Under the pieces are notes generated by a model, which was not told the origin of the DNA, made no database searches, and worked only from the letters and a program-made list of their open reading frames with translations. From contig NC_015186.1 of the NCBI RefSeq assembly GCF_000202835.1, positions 3,319,501 to 3,383,500 of the forward strand: 64,000 nt of DNA. The letters run 5' to 3'. This DNA is from Acidiphilium multivorum AIU301 (lineage in GTDB: Bacteria > Pseudomonadota > Alphaproteobacteria > Acetobacterales > Acetobacteraceae). Both the position numbers and the translations under genes were made by a program. Positions within the stretch are counted from its first letter, which is position 1; every line of letters starts with the position of its first letter. Of the stretch, positions 25,143 to 33,930 are shown in pieces.

Positions 25143-26072
25143 TCAGCCCCAGCGCAGGACCAGCGGATCGAGCCGCCGGGCGATTTCCAGCAGCCCGTCG
25201 CGCGTCGCCGGATGGAGCGGCGCGAGGGGATGGCGCACCGCCTCGCTGCGGATCACCCCGCCTTCGCGCATCAGCGCCTTCGCGGCGATCAGCCCGCACT
25301 GGCGGTTCTCGTAGTTGATCAGCGGCAGGATGCGCTCGTAGCCGGCCACCGCCTCGTCGCGCCGGCCGGCGAGATAGGCGTGCACGATGGGGCCGATCAG
25401 GTCGGGATAGCCGCCGCCGGTCATCGCGCCGGTGGCCCCCGCGTCGAGATCGGCGAGCAGGGTGATCGCCTCCTCGCCGTCCCACGGCCCCTCGATCGCG
25501 GCGCCGCCGAGCTCGATCAAGGTGCGCAGCTTGGCCGCCGCCTGCGGCGTCTCGATCTTGAAATAGGCGATCTGCGCGATCTCGCGCGCCATCTGCGCGA
25601 GCAGCTCGGCCGGCAGCGGCGTGCCGGCCACGGGGGCGTCCTGGATCATCACCGGAATGCGGATCGCATCCGACAGGCGGCGGAAGAAATCCCACAGCCC
25701 GGCGGCGCCGACGCGGATCGTCGCACCGTGATAGGGCGGCATCACCATGACCATCGCCGCCCCCATCGCCTCGGCGCGGCGGCTGCGCTCGATGCAGATA
25801 TCGGTGCTGAAATGGCTTGTGGTCACGATCACCGGCACGCGGCCGGCGACGTGTTCGAGCATCCGCTTCATCAGGATCTCGCGCTCGTCATCGCCGAGGA
25901 CGAACTGCTCGGAGAAATTGGCGAGCAGGCACAGCCCGTCCGAGCCGGCATCGATCATGAAATCCACGGCGCGGCACTGGCCGTCGAGATCGAGCCGCCC
26001 CGACTCGTCGAAAATCGTCGGCACCACGGGGAACACACCCCTGTATCGCGGTCTCGTCTGCGTCTCGGTCAT
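25143..26072 (-). CDS. araD: L-2-keto-3-deoxyarabonate dehydratase (DHDPS/NAL superfamily)
   Basis: This 309-residue TIM-barrel aldolase-type enzyme probably dehydrates L-2-keto-3-deoxyarabonate to alpha-ketoglutarate semialdehyde in the non-phosphorylated L-arabinose pathway. The Schiff-base lysine is Lys172 in AYFKIETP. Segments RAVDFMIDAGSDGLCLLANFSEQF, PPYHGAT, EGPWDGEEAITLLADL and ATGAMTGGGYPD agree closely, as I remember it, with the Azospirillum brasilense enzyme. No other arabinose genes flank it. The broad superfamily means another 2-keto-3-deoxy acid is possible, but likeness to this branch is strong. Confidence 0.75.
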   Translation of the reverse strand: MTETQTRPRYRGVFPVVPTIFDESGRLDLDGQCRAVDFMIDAGSDGLCLLANFSEQFVLGDDEREILMKRMLEHVAGRVPVIVTTSHFSTDICIERSRRAEAMGAAMVMVMPPYHGATIRVGAAGLWDFFRRLSDAIRIPVMIQDAPVAGTPLPAELLAQMAREIAQIAYFKIETPQAAAKLRTLIELGGAAIEGPWDGEEAITLLADLDAGATGAMTGGGYPDLIGPIVHAYLAGRRDEAVAGYERILPLINYENRQCGLIAAKALMREGGVIRSEAVRHPLAPLHPATRDGLLEIARRLDPLVLRWG

Positions 26073-26306
26073 GGTCGTTCCCAGGCTGCTGGTTGCGCCG
26101 GCGCAGAGATGCGGTCCGGCGGCGGCGGTCCCCGGCTTGGGTTCGCGCCGCGCGGCAGCTTCCCGTCCCCGGCGGAAAAGTCAATCCGCCGGCGGGCGTT
26201 CACATTCCGCGGCGCGGGGTTGCAGTCATGCGGCGGGGCCGCCATTCCGGACGGGTCGGCAACGGGGAAGGGGAGACCATCGGCAGTGGGCTGGGCCAGG
26301 ACTTTC

Positions 26307-27080
26307 ATGCGCATGGACAAGCGGCGCTATTACGGCGCCAAGGTGCCGCAGATCACGCTGGCGTTCTGGGTCGCGAAGATCCTCTCCACCGCGATGGGCG
26401 AGGCCACTTCCGACTTCCTGGTCTTCCACACCAATCCCTATCTCGCGGTGATCGGCGGCGGGCTCGGCTTTCTCGCCGCCCTCGCCCTGCAATTCGCGAC
26501 CCGGCGCTACGTGCCGGCGATCTACTGGCTGCTGGTCGTGATGGTCAGCATTTTCGGCACGATGGTGGCGGATGTCATCCATGTCGTCCTCGGCGTGCCC
26601 TATCCGGTATCGACCGGGATGTTCGCCGCGAGCCTCGTGGTGATCCTCGGCGCCTGGAGCCTGTCGGAACGCACGCTGTCGATCCACACCGTCGCCACCC
26701 CGCGGCGCGAGGCGTTCTACTGGGCCACCGTGATCGCCACCTTCGCCCTCGGCACCGCCGCCGGCGACCTCACGGCATCGACCTTCGGCCTCGGCTACCT
26801 GAACTCCGCCATCCTGTTCACCGCCCTGTTCGCGGTGCCCGGCCTCGCCCGGCGGCTGTTCGGGCTGAACGAGGTCGCGGCGTTCTGGACCGCCTATATC
26901 CTGACCCGGCCGATGGGCGCCTCCTTCGCGGACTGGTTCGACAAGCCGGTGAGCAGCAGCGGCCTCGGGTTCGGCACGCCGGCCGTCGCGGCGATGCTCA
27001 CCGTCGCTGTGGCGCTGGCGGTCGGCCATATCTGCCTGCGCCACCGCCGGGCCGGGCCGGGGGCGATCGCCGCCGAATAG
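26307..27080 (+). CDS. Multi-pass membrane protein, COG4705-like
   Basis: This protein of about 257 residues has eight predicted helices. It carries two related halves each with a 'T..DxxAST/FGxGYxxS'-like stretch (KILSTAMGEATSDFLVF; TAAGDLTASTFGLGYLNSAILF), the pattern of uncharacterised COG4705 membrane proteins with internal duplication. A third similar segment is AAFWTAYILTRPMGASFADWF. A second ATG at 26313 is nearly equivalent. It lies 48 bp before the prenyl transferase gene and may share its transcript. Function unknown. Confidence 0.7.
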   Translation: MRMDKRRYYGAKVPQITLAFWVAKILSTAMGEATSDFLVFHTNPYLAVIGGGLGFLAALALQFATRRYVPAIYWLLVVMVSIFGTMVADVIHVVLGVPYPVSTGMFAASLVVILGAWSLSERTLSIHTVATPRREAFYWATVIATFALGTAAGDLTASTFGLGYLNSAILFTALFAVPGLARRLFGLNEVAAFWTAYILTRPMGASFADWFDKPVSSSGLGFGTPAVAAMLTVAVALAVGHICLRHRRAGPGAIAAE

Positions 27081-27128
27081 CCGCAGACGGCGGCTTGCAT
27101 TGCGGCGGCGCGGGGGCCACAAGACGGC

Positions 27129-27980
27129 ATGTTCGCCGAACAGGCCGGTGCGCCGCGCGCGGCCGCATCCCGCCGCCCCAGACTGTCCGAGGCCGCAAGA
27201 CGCCTTGTGTGGCGCCTGGTCTATCGCCTGTACGAGAGGCGGCTCGCCCGCGAGGTGGCGGCGGGGCCGCTGCCGCACCATGTCGGCATCATCCTCGATG
27301 GCAACCGCCGCCACGCCCGCCTCGCCGGGCTCAGCGACCCGGGCGAGATCTACCGCCTCGGCGCCGCCAAGCTCGACGAGATCCTCGCCTGGAGCGCCGA
27401 GCTCGGCATTCCGATGATCACGCTCTGGGTCTTCTCGCCGGCCAATCTCGGCCGGCCGGAGGCGGAGGTCGGCGGCATTCTCGGCGCCGTCGAGGCCAAG
27501 ATGCGCGCGCTCGTCGCCGATCCGCACATCCGCAGCCGCGGCGTCCGCCTCGCCGCGATCGGCCGGCGCGACATCCTGCCCCCCGCCCTGCTCGCCGCGA
27601 TCGACGCCGCCGAGGACGCCACCAGCGGCAATGACGGCATGACGGTCACGCTCGCGATCGGCTATGGCGGGCGCGAGGAGATCGCCGATGCGGTGCGCGC
27701 CCTGCTCGCCGAATGCGCCGGGGCCGGCATGGACTGCGCCGCCGCCGCCGCCGCGGTGAGCCCGGAGGCGATCCGCCGGCATCTCTATCTCGGCGGGATG
27801 CCGGACCCCGACCTGATCATCCGCACCAGCGGCGAGATCCGCCTCTCCGGCTTCATGCTCTGGCAGAGCGTGCACAGCGAACTGCATTTCTGCGACGCCA
27901 CCTGGCCCGCCTTCCGGCGGATCGACTACCTGCGGGCGATCCGCGCCTTCCAGCGCCGCGACCGCCGCTTCGGCCGCTAG
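27129..27980 (+). CDS. Divergent cis-prenyltransferase (UppS-family)
   Basis: This 283-residue member of the undecaprenyl diphosphate synthase family would extend allylic diphosphates with isopentenyl diphosphate in cis configuration. Conserved are the DGN motif ILDGNRRHAR (Asp57), GYGGREEIADAV and PDLIIRTSGEIRLSGFMLWQS. Unlike canonical UppS, the FSxENWxRP motif is FSPANLGRP, so substrate or chain length may differ. The extra basic N-terminal 45 residues are unusual. The TAG stop is the first base triplet of a repeat-X remnant. The standard housekeeping uppS, normally beside cdsA/dxr, is not here, so this is probably a paralogue. Confidence 0.8.
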   Translation: MFAEQAGAPRAAASRRPRLSEAARRLVWRLVYRLYERRLAREVAAGPLPHHVGIILDGNRRHARLAGLSDPGEIYRLGAAKLDEILAWSAELGIPMITLWVFSPANLGRPEAEVGGILGAVEAKMRALVADPHIRSRGVRLAAIGRRDILPPALLAAIDAAEDATSGNDGMTVTLAIGYGGREEIADAVRALLAECAGAGMDCAAAAAAVSPEAIRRHLYLGGMPDPDLIIRTSGEIRLSGFMLWQSVHSELHFCDATWPAFRRIDYLRAIRAFQRRDRRFGR

Positions 27981-27999
27981 AGCACGTTCCGATCCTGAT
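27978..27999. repeat. Truncated repeat X (hairpin 1 start) at the prenyl transferase stop
   Basis: CTAGAGCACGTTCCGATC matches the left end of repeat X with one substitution, then breaks off. Its TAG is the stop codon of the preceding gene. It is followed without gap by repeat Y copy B. Confidence 0.75.
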
Positions 28000-28000
28000 C

Positions 28001-28091
28001 GATTTCAGATTCGGGACACCAGAAAAAACGACGGTTTGGCGGCCTGCTTGTCCCTGGAATTGACCCACGGATTTCAGGGGCAGGACACCAG
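28001..28091 (-). repeat. Repeat Y, copy B (inverted)
   Basis: Read on the minus strand it begins CTGGTGTCCTGCCCCTGAAAT. It contains GGGACAAGCAGGCC and the T-run, and ends in CCCGAATCTGAAATC, collinear with copy A at 7431-7545 over about 90 bp. The distal hairpin is only half present. Confidence 0.85.
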
Positions 28092-28197
28092 GGCTGGTAG
28101 CGGGCCCGCCTGACCGTGCGCCCCGAGCCGGGTTTGCCAGCACCCGCCCCGGCGCATACGCTGTTCCCGTTGTCTTCACGCGGGGCCGGAAACGCCG

Positions 28198-29093
28198 ATG
28201 CAGGTCGAACTGCGCCACTGGCGCGCCTTTGTCGCCGCGGCGGATGCGGGTCATTTCGGCCATGCCGCCGAACGCCTCGGCATCAGCCAGCCGGCCCTCA
28301 GCCAGCTCATCCGCGCGATCGAGACCGCGCTCGGCCTGTCGCTCTTCGATCGCGCCGGCCGCAACATCCGGCCCAGCGCCGCCGCGCTCGGCCTGCTGCC
28401 CGAGGCGCGGGCGATCGTCACCCAGGCCGACCGCGCCGAACGCGCCGCCGCCAGCGCCGCGCCATCGCCGCCGGCTATGTCGGTTCCGCCGCCTTCCACC
28501 CTCTCTTCGCCGCCCTGATCCGCGCGATCGACACCACCAGACCGGAAATCGCGCTCCGCATCGACCAGGTCTCCGGCACGATCCAGGTCCAGCACCTCGC
28601 CGCAACCCGCCTCGATCTCGGGATTGTCCGCTCGCCGCTGCCGACCCTCGACCCCGCCCTCGCGACCCTCACCCTCGCGCGCGAACGCATGATGATCGCT
28701 GTCGCCGAAACCAGCACCCGCCGCGATGCCGGGCCGCTGCCGCTCGCCGCCTTCGCCGAACACCCCTTCATCCAGTACATCGAACAACCGAGCGGCGGCC
28801 TCCGCCGCCTCACCGCCGAAGCCTGCGCCGCCGCCGGCTTTGCGCCGCGCACCGTGCAGACCGTGCCGCAAATCGCCACGATGCTCTGCCTTGTCGGCAC
28901 CGGCATCGGCGTCGCCATGGTGCCGGAAACGATGGCGCGCTTCGTGGTGCCGGGCGTTGCCTACCGGCCGCTGCGCGAACGCATCGTCACCGACCTCATC
29001 CTCATCTACCGCCGCAGCGATACCGCGCCCGCCCTGCGCGCCACGCTTCGCCTCGCCCGCCGGCTTGTCGATAAGAGCTCCTTATCGATTTGA
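28198..29093 (+). pseudogene. LysR-family regulator, frameshifted
   Basis: The N-terminal helix-turn-helix is intact (MQVELRHWRAFVAAADAGHFGHAAERLGISQPALSQLIRAIE begins the frame). Near 28445-28475 the reading frame must drop one base to continue into the effector domain (AIAAGYVGSAAFHPLFAAL ... RRLVDKSSLSI). Without correction the protein stops at 28518. A single-base deletion within a GCC/GCG-rich stretch explains both halves. It may be a real inactivation or a base-call error. It probably regulated the hydrolase-ABC-lyase operon that starts 47 bp downstream on the same strand. Confidence 0.8.
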
Positions 29094-29140
29094 CCGGAAT
29101 CGCTGATTGGCCGCGCCGGGCGGTGCGGTATCACGAAGGC

Positions 29141-30043
29141 ATGGAGGAACGTCTCGGCATCGCGGTGAAGCGGGCTATGCTCGCACCGGAGCGGTTCGCG
29201 CCCGGCGCGAGCGGTTTCAGCGTACCGGCGGTGTTCCGCGGCGCGGAGGGGGCGGCCGCGCGGCAGGCGCTGATCGTGCTGCACGGCGCGCGGCGGGACT
29301 GCATCGAATATGCCGATATCGCGACAGATGCGTTTGGCGACCGGCTCGGCACGCTGGCGCTGGCGGTGCCGCAATTCCCGATCGCAGCGGATCTGGCGGG
29401 GGTGGAGGGTGCGGCGCGGCTCGCGCGCTGGCCCGACCGGATCTGGATCGAGGGCGGGGCGGCGGTGGCGCCGGCCGGGCTCGACGCGTTTTCGGTCCTC
29501 GATGCGCTGATCGGGCATTTTTCCGATCGCACGGCGTATCCGCTGGTGAGCGAGATCGTGATCGCGGGGCATTCGGCCGGCGGCCAGCTCGCGCACCGGC
29601 ATGCGGTGCTCTCGCCGCTCGGCGACGCGGTGCGCTACGTCGTCGCCAACCCGGCCTCGTATGTCTGGTTCGGGCCGGCGGCGGGGCCGTGGAAGTACGG
29701 GCTCGCGGGGCGGCCTGCCTATGGCGGGGCGCTCGACGATGCGGCGATCGAGGCGCGCTATGCCCGGCGCGACGTGGTCTATCTGCTCGGGCGGCGCGAC
29801 TGCGACCCGGAACACCGGATGCTCGACCGCACGCCGCCGGCGCTGGCGCAGGGGCCGCACCGGCTGGCGCGCGGGCGCAACTATATCGCTCATCTCGCGG
29901 CGCGGCAGGGTGCGGCCCTGCGGCACCGGCTTATCGAGATCGAGGGCGTGGGGCACGACCCTGGCGCCCTGTTCGCCGCGGCGGCGGCGCGCGACGCCGT
30001 GCTCGGCGCGGCGCGGAACAATCAGGAGGAGGAAACCAGATGA
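29141..30043 (+). CDS. Alpha/beta-hydrolase-fold protein of unknown substrate
   Basis: This protein of about 300 residues has LIVLHGARRDCIEYA near the oxyanion region, the nucleophile elbow GHSAGGQ (Ser145), and IEGVGHDPG carrying the likely catalytic His. ATG 29141 is preferred over 29090 because the extra residues look like intergenic sequence; the ribosome site is weak in both cases. Its stop overlaps the ABC binding-protein start (ATGA), so it belongs to a five-gene transport and catabolism operon. Ester, amide or acyl cleavage of an imported compound is the reasonable guess. Confidence 0.75.
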   Translation: MEERLGIAVKRAMLAPERFAPGASGFSVPAVFRGAEGAAARQALIVLHGARRDCIEYADIATDAFGDRLGTLALAVPQFPIAADLAGVEGAARLARWPDRIWIEGGAAVAPAGLDAFSVLDALIGHFSDRTAYPLVSEIVIAGHSAGGQLAHRHAVLSPLGDAVRYVVANPASYVWFGPAAGPWKYGLAGRPAYGGALDDAAIEARYARRDVVYLLGRRDCDPEHRMLDRTPPALAQGPHRLARGRNYIAHLAARQGAALRHRLIEIEGVGHDPGALFAAAAARDAVLGAARNNQEEETR

Positions 30044-30870
30044 CCACACGCAGAAACGCACTGGGTCTCGCGGCCATGGCGGCCGGGCTCGCGGCGGGGA
30101 TGGCAGTGCCGGCCCTCGCCGCCGCGCCGCCGCCGACGATCACGAGGGGGGTGCTCACCGTCGCCTACCGGACCGACGACAAGCCGGTCTCCTTCATCGC
30201 CGACGGCAAGCCGACCGGCTTTCTGGTGGAGTTCGAGGAGGCGATCGCGGCGAAGCTCGGGCTGAAGGTGAGGTTCGTCGCGACGAGTTTCGCCAGCATG
30301 CTGCCGGGCGTGCGGAACCACATCTACGACACGGCGGCTTTCGCGACGCTGGTGACGCCGGCGCGGCAGAAGGCGGTCGCCTTCACCACGCCGATCGGCT
30401 ACGGCCAGGCGCGGCTGGTGAGCCGGAGCGGGGCGGCGATCGGGAAAGTGGACGGCGCGTCCGGCAAGACGGTGGCGATCACCCAGGGCAGCGCGCTGAT
30501 CCCGCTGCTGCGCCACATCGCGCCGGGGGTGAAGGTGCGGGAGTTCCCGAACATCGCCGCCAGCCTGAATGCGCTGATCGCGGGCCAGGTGAACGGACTC
30601 TTCACCGGGCTCGCGACGGCGAACGCGCTGGTGAAGAAGCATCCCGGTCTCGTCGCGTCGCAGACCGTGACCACGGGCGTTGCCGAATATCCCGTGGCGA
30701 AGGGCAATCCGAAGCTGCTCAAGGCGATGGACAGGGCGATCGGCGAACTGATGAAGGACGGCACCTACACGAAGCTGTTCGTGAAGTGGAATCCGCCGGC
30801 GGTGCGCATTCCGGATCAGCTCTACAAGGATTATCCGGGCATGCCGCACCAGCCGCCGGCGAAGGCCTGA
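30040..30870 (+). CDS. Periplasmic binding protein, polar amino acid ABC family
   Basis: This 276-residue family 3 solute-binding protein has an N-terminal signal with TTRRNALGLAAMAAGLAAG (a twin-arginine-like start) and cleavage after ALAA. The body follows the pattern GVLTVAYRTDDKPVSFIA...GFLVEFEEAIAAKLGLKVRFV. Later come AFTTPIGYGQARLV and EYPVAKGNPKLLKAMDRAI. A strong AGGAGGA ribosome site lies before ATG 30040. Binding of an amino acid or amino-acid conjugate is expected from the family. Confidence 0.88.
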   Translation: MTTRRNALGLAAMAAGLAAGMAVPALAAAPPPTITRGVLTVAYRTDDKPVSFIADGKPTGFLVEFEEAIAAKLGLKVRFVATSFASMLPGVRNHIYDTAAFATLVTPARQKAVAFTTPIGYGQARLVSRSGAAIGKVDGASGKTVAITQGSALIPLLRHIAPGVKVREFPNIAASLNALIAGQVNGLFTGLATANALVKKHPGLVASQTVTTGVAEYPVAKGNPKLLKAMDRAIGELMKDGTYTKLFVKWNPPAVRIPDQLYKDYPGMPHQPPAKA

Positions 30871-30885
30871 GCGCGGGGCGCGCCG

Positions 30886-31614
30886 ATGTTCCGGGGGCTG
30901 GCGCGGATTCAGCAGACGTTCTTCGACGCGCACATGATCGCGCATGTGATGCCGACGCTGCTGCGCGTCGGCCTGCCGAACACGATCCTGCTCGCCGTGC
31001 TGGCCTCGCTGATCGGGATGGTGGTGGGGCTCGCGATCGCGACCGGACTGCTCGCGCGGCCGGCCGTGGTGCGGCTCGCCTGCCGCGTCTATGTCGATAT
31101 CCTGCGGGGGCTGCCGCACATCCTGACGATCTACCTGATCGGCCAGGGGCTGCCGATCGCGGGGCTCAGCCTGTTCGGCAACGATACCTATGCCTACGCC
31201 GCGCTTTCGATCGGGCTGATCGAGGGGGCCTACATGGCGGAGATCTTCCGTGCCGGGCTGCAGAGCGTCGAGCGCGGGCAGATCGAGGCGGCGCGCACGC
31301 TGGGCATGACCAGGTGGCAGACGATGCGCGACATCATCCTGCCGCAGGGCATCCGCCGGGTGCTGCCGCCGCTGACCGGGCAGTTCATCCTGGTGATCAA
31401 GGGCACGGCGCTGGTGTTCCTGCTGGGGCTGACCTCGTCGCAGCGGGAGATCTTCTCGATCGCGCAGGATTCGGCGATCAACAACGCCAATCTCTCGCCG
31501 CTCACCGCGGCCGGGATCCTGTATCTCGCGCTGACGGTGCCGATGACCTACGCGGTGAATGCGTGGGAGCGGCGGCTGCGCGGCGAGCGGCAGGGAGGGC
31601 GCGCCGATGTCTGA
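30886..31614 (+). CDS. Polar amino acid ABC transporter permease (HisM/GlnP type)
   Basis: This 242-residue permease has five to six helices. It carries the coupling loop VERGQIEAARTLGMTRWQTMRDIILPQGIRRVLPPLTGQFI, the HisMQ-family signature that docks on the ATPase. It starts 15 bp after the binding-protein stop. Only one permease gene is present, so it should work as a homodimer. Confidence 0.9.
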   Translation: MFRGLARIQQTFFDAHMIAHVMPTLLRVGLPNTILLAVLASLIGMVVGLAIATGLLARPAVVRLACRVYVDILRGLPHILTIYLIGQGLPIAGLSLFGNDTYAYAALSIGLIEGAYMAEIFRAGLQSVERGQIEAARTLGMTRWQTMRDIILPQGIRRVLPPLTGQFILVIKGTALVFLLGLTSSQREIFSIAQDSAINNANLSPLTAAGILYLALTVPMTYAVNAWERRLRGERQGGRADV

Positions 31615-32353
31615 CGCGGCGAACGGCGTGGCCGTGCGGTTCGAGCAGGTGACCAAGCGTTATGGCGCGACCGAGGTGTTGAGCGAGATCTCGCTCGATG
31701 TCCGCCGCGGGAGCACAACCTGCATCATCGGGCCGTCGGGGTCGGGCAAGTCGACGCTGCTGCGCTGCACGAACCTGCTGGCGCGGCCGGACGAGGGGCG
31801 CGTGCTGATCGACGGCGTGGACATCACCGGGCCGGGCACGGATGTCGACGCGATGCGGGCACGGGTCGGCATGGTGTTCCAGCATTTCCACCTGTTCAGC
31901 CATCTCGACGTGATGGACAACGTGACGCTGGCGCTGCGCCGGGTGCGGCGGATGGCGCGGGAAGAGGCCGAGGCGCGGGCGGTCGCGCAGCTCCGCGCGG
32001 TCGGGCTCGAGGGGCTGGAGCGGCGGCGGCCGGCGGAGCTTTCGGGCGGGCAGCAGCAGCGGGTCGCCATCGCGCGCGCCCTGGCGATGGAGCCGGCGGT
32101 CATGCTGTTCGACGAGGCGACCTCCGCACTCGATCCCGAGCTGGTCAAGGGCATTCTCAACGTGATGCGCGATCTCGCGCTGTCGGGAATGACGATGCTG
32201 GTGGTGACCCACGAGATGCGCTTCGCCCGCGAGGTGGCCGGCGAGGTGGTCTTCATGGATCGCGGCCGGATCGTCGAGACGGGCGCGCCGGACCGCCTGT
32301 TCGATCATCCCGGGACCGCGCGGCTGCAACAGTTTCTCGACCAGGTTCTCTGA
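31607..32353 (+). CDS. Polar amino acid ABC transporter ATPase (GlnQ/HisP type)
   Basis: This 248-residue ATPase has Walker A GPSGSGKST, Q-loop FQHFHLFSHLDVMDN, signature LSGGQQQRVAIARAL, Walker B VMLFDEATSALDPE and the H-loop VTHEMRFARE. ATG 31607 overlaps the permease by 8 nt. It completes the importer of this operon. Confidence 0.92.
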   Translation: MSDAANGVAVRFEQVTKRYGATEVLSEISLDVRRGSTTCIIGPSGSGKSTLLRCTNLLARPDEGRVLIDGVDITGPGTDVDAMRARVGMVFQHFHLFSHLDVMDNVTLALRRVRRMAREEAEARAVAQLRAVGLEGLERRRPAELSGGQQQRVAIARALAMEPAVMLFDEATSALDPELVKGILNVMRDLALSGMTMLVVTHEMRFAREVAGEVVFMDRGRIVETGAPDRLFDHPGTARLQQFLDQVL

Positions 32354-32370
32354 TCCCCGCCCACAGGAAT

Positions 32371-33762
32371 ATGCCCATGACCGAGAACGTCCCCCCACCC
32401 GCGCCGGCCGAGATCGCGGCGCTGTTCAGCCGCCAGTCGGTCTGGCAGTCCTGGCTCGATGTCGAGTCCGCACTCGCCGCGACGCAGGCGGAGCTCGGCA
32501 TGATCCCGGCGGAGGCGGCGCGCGAGATCGCCGCGCGGGCGCGGCTGGAGACGATCGGCGAGGCGGCGCTGGCGGCGGATATCGCCAAGACGCGCGCGCC
32601 GGTGGTCTCGCTGGTTCGGCTGCTCTCGCGCGCTTGCGCGGGCGAGGCCGGCGGCTTCGTTCACTGGGGGGCGACGACGCAGAACGTGGTGCAGACCGGC
32701 CGGGTCCTGCTGATGCGCCGGGCGCACGCGGCACTGATGCGCCGGCTCGCCGCGATCCTCGACCGGCTCGCCGGCTTCGCCGAGGCCGAGGCCGGGACGG
32801 TGACGGTGGCCCGCACCAATATCCGCCACGCCTTGCCGATCACCTTCGGCTTCAAGGCAGGGGGCTGGATCGAGGAATTTCTCCGCCATGAGGAGCGGTT
32901 CCGCGAGGCGGCACCGCGCGTCTTCCGCGCGCAATGGGGCGGCGCGGTGGGAGCAATGCATGCGGTGGGCGAGGCCGGACCCGAGCTGAACCGCCGGCTC
33001 GCGGCGCGGCTCGGGCTCGGCTGGCACGAGATCCCCTCGCGCGCCGGGCTCGACACCTTCGCCGAATACGTCCTGCTCCTCGGGATGTTCGCGGCGACCT
33101 GCGGCAAGATCGCACGGGATCTCTACGTGATGATGTCGGACGAGTTCGGCGAGGTCATCGAGGATCTCGGCGAGGAGGTGATTGGCTCGTCGACCATGCC
33201 GCACAAGGTGAACTCGAAGATCGCGGTGCATGTGATCGCGCTTTCGGCGCGGGTGCGCGCGCAGGTGCCGCTGGCGCTGGAGGCGATGCAGCCGAGTTTC
33301 GAGGGCGATGGCGCGAACAACCAGATGCTCTCGGCGCTGATCGACCAGGCCTGCCCGCTGGCCTACGAACTGGCGGCGCAGATGGATGAACTGCTGGCGG
33401 CGATCCGGCTGCGGCCGGCGGCGATCGGGCGCAACCTCGCGATGTCGGGCGCGTTCATGGCCTCCGAGAATGCGATGATGGCGCTGGCGCCGCTGCTCGG
33501 CCGAACCGTGGCGCACGATATCGTCCATCAGGCGATTGCCGAAGCGGTGGAAACCGGCGGGGATCTTGCGACGCTGATCGCCGCTGCCCCCGATGCGGCC
33601 GGGCGCTTCGATGCCGCGATGGTCAGGGACGCGCTCGACCCTTCGTCCTATATCGGCCAGAGCGTCGCGCTGGCGCGCGGAATGGTCGGCCCGGCGCGGG
33701 CGGCGGCGGCGCGGCTGCGCGACAGGGCGAATGGCTCCGCGTCGACGGGGCCGCTGGCCTGA
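32371..33762 (+). CDS. Fumarase/aspartase-superfamily lyase (adenylosuccinate lyase/CMLE-like)
   Basis: This 463-residue, mainly helical enzyme has the superfamily signature GSSTMPHKVN and the second conserved region FVHWGATTQNVVQTGR. The superfamily cleaves C-N or C-O bonds in succinyl compounds, releasing fumarate, or cycloisomerises carboxymuconate. The housekeeping purB and argH differ in N-terminal sequence, so this is a catabolic paralogue. Sitting 17 bp after an amino-acid ABC ATPase, with a hydrolase first in the operon, it may release fumarate from an imported N-succinyl-type amino acid. That substrate is a hypothesis. Confidence 0.82.
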   Translation: MPMTENVPPPAPAEIAALFSRQSVWQSWLDVESALAATQAELGMIPAEAAREIAARARLETIGEAALAADIAKTRAPVVSLVRLLSRACAGEAGGFVHWGATTQNVVQTGRVLLMRRAHAALMRRLAAILDRLAGFAEAEAGTVTVARTNIRHALPITFGFKAGGWIEEFLRHEERFREAAPRVFRAQWGGAVGAMHAVGEAGPELNRRLAARLGLGWHEIPSRAGLDTFAEYVLLLGMFAATCGKIARDLYVMMSDEFGEVIEDLGEEVIGSSTMPHKVNSKIAVHVIALSARVRAQVPLALEAMQPSFEGDGANNQMLSALIDQACPLAYELAAQMDELLAAIRLRPAAIGRNLAMSGAFMASENAMMALAPLLGRTVAHDIVHQAIAEAVETGGDLATLIAAAPDAAGRFDAAMVRDALDPSSYIGQSVALARGMVGPARAAAARLRDRANGSASTGPLA

Positions 33763-33902
33763 CGAACCGGCTCCCGCCTGGCGCCGCCGGGCCGCGGCCT
33801 CGGAGTGCGCCGGGCCGGGAACCTGCCGGCGGTCACGCACGGTCCCGCCGGCTCGAGGCCCTCACCCATACGAATTCACCCGCAGGCGATGGAGGGAGAG
33901 CC

Positions 33903-33923
33903 GGGCCGATTCATCATCGGCCC
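33903..33923. terminator. Hairpin after the lyase operon
   Basis: GGGCCGAT - TCATC - ATCGGCCC is a perfect 8-bp stem 141 bp after the lyase stop and just before repeat Y copy C. No U-run; terminator role is inferred. Confidence 0.5.
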
Positions 33924-33930
33924 GATCCAC

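Noticed and set aside
25143-26072. Dihydrodipicolinate synthase DapA
   Set aside because: The segment pattern (ANFSEQF, EGPWDGEEAITLLADL) fits L-2-keto-3-deoxyarabonate dehydratase rather than DapA, and no lysine genes adjoin it.
23556-26306. Long upstream extension of the 26307-27080 membrane protein
   Set aside because: The frame is open back to 23556 only as a shadow of the tolC-like and araD genes; hydrophobic, family-like sequence starts at 26307.
32371-33762. Housekeeping adenylosuccinate lyase PurB
   Set aside because: The signature is shared by the superfamily, but the N-terminus and operon context with an amino acid importer point to a catabolic paralogue.
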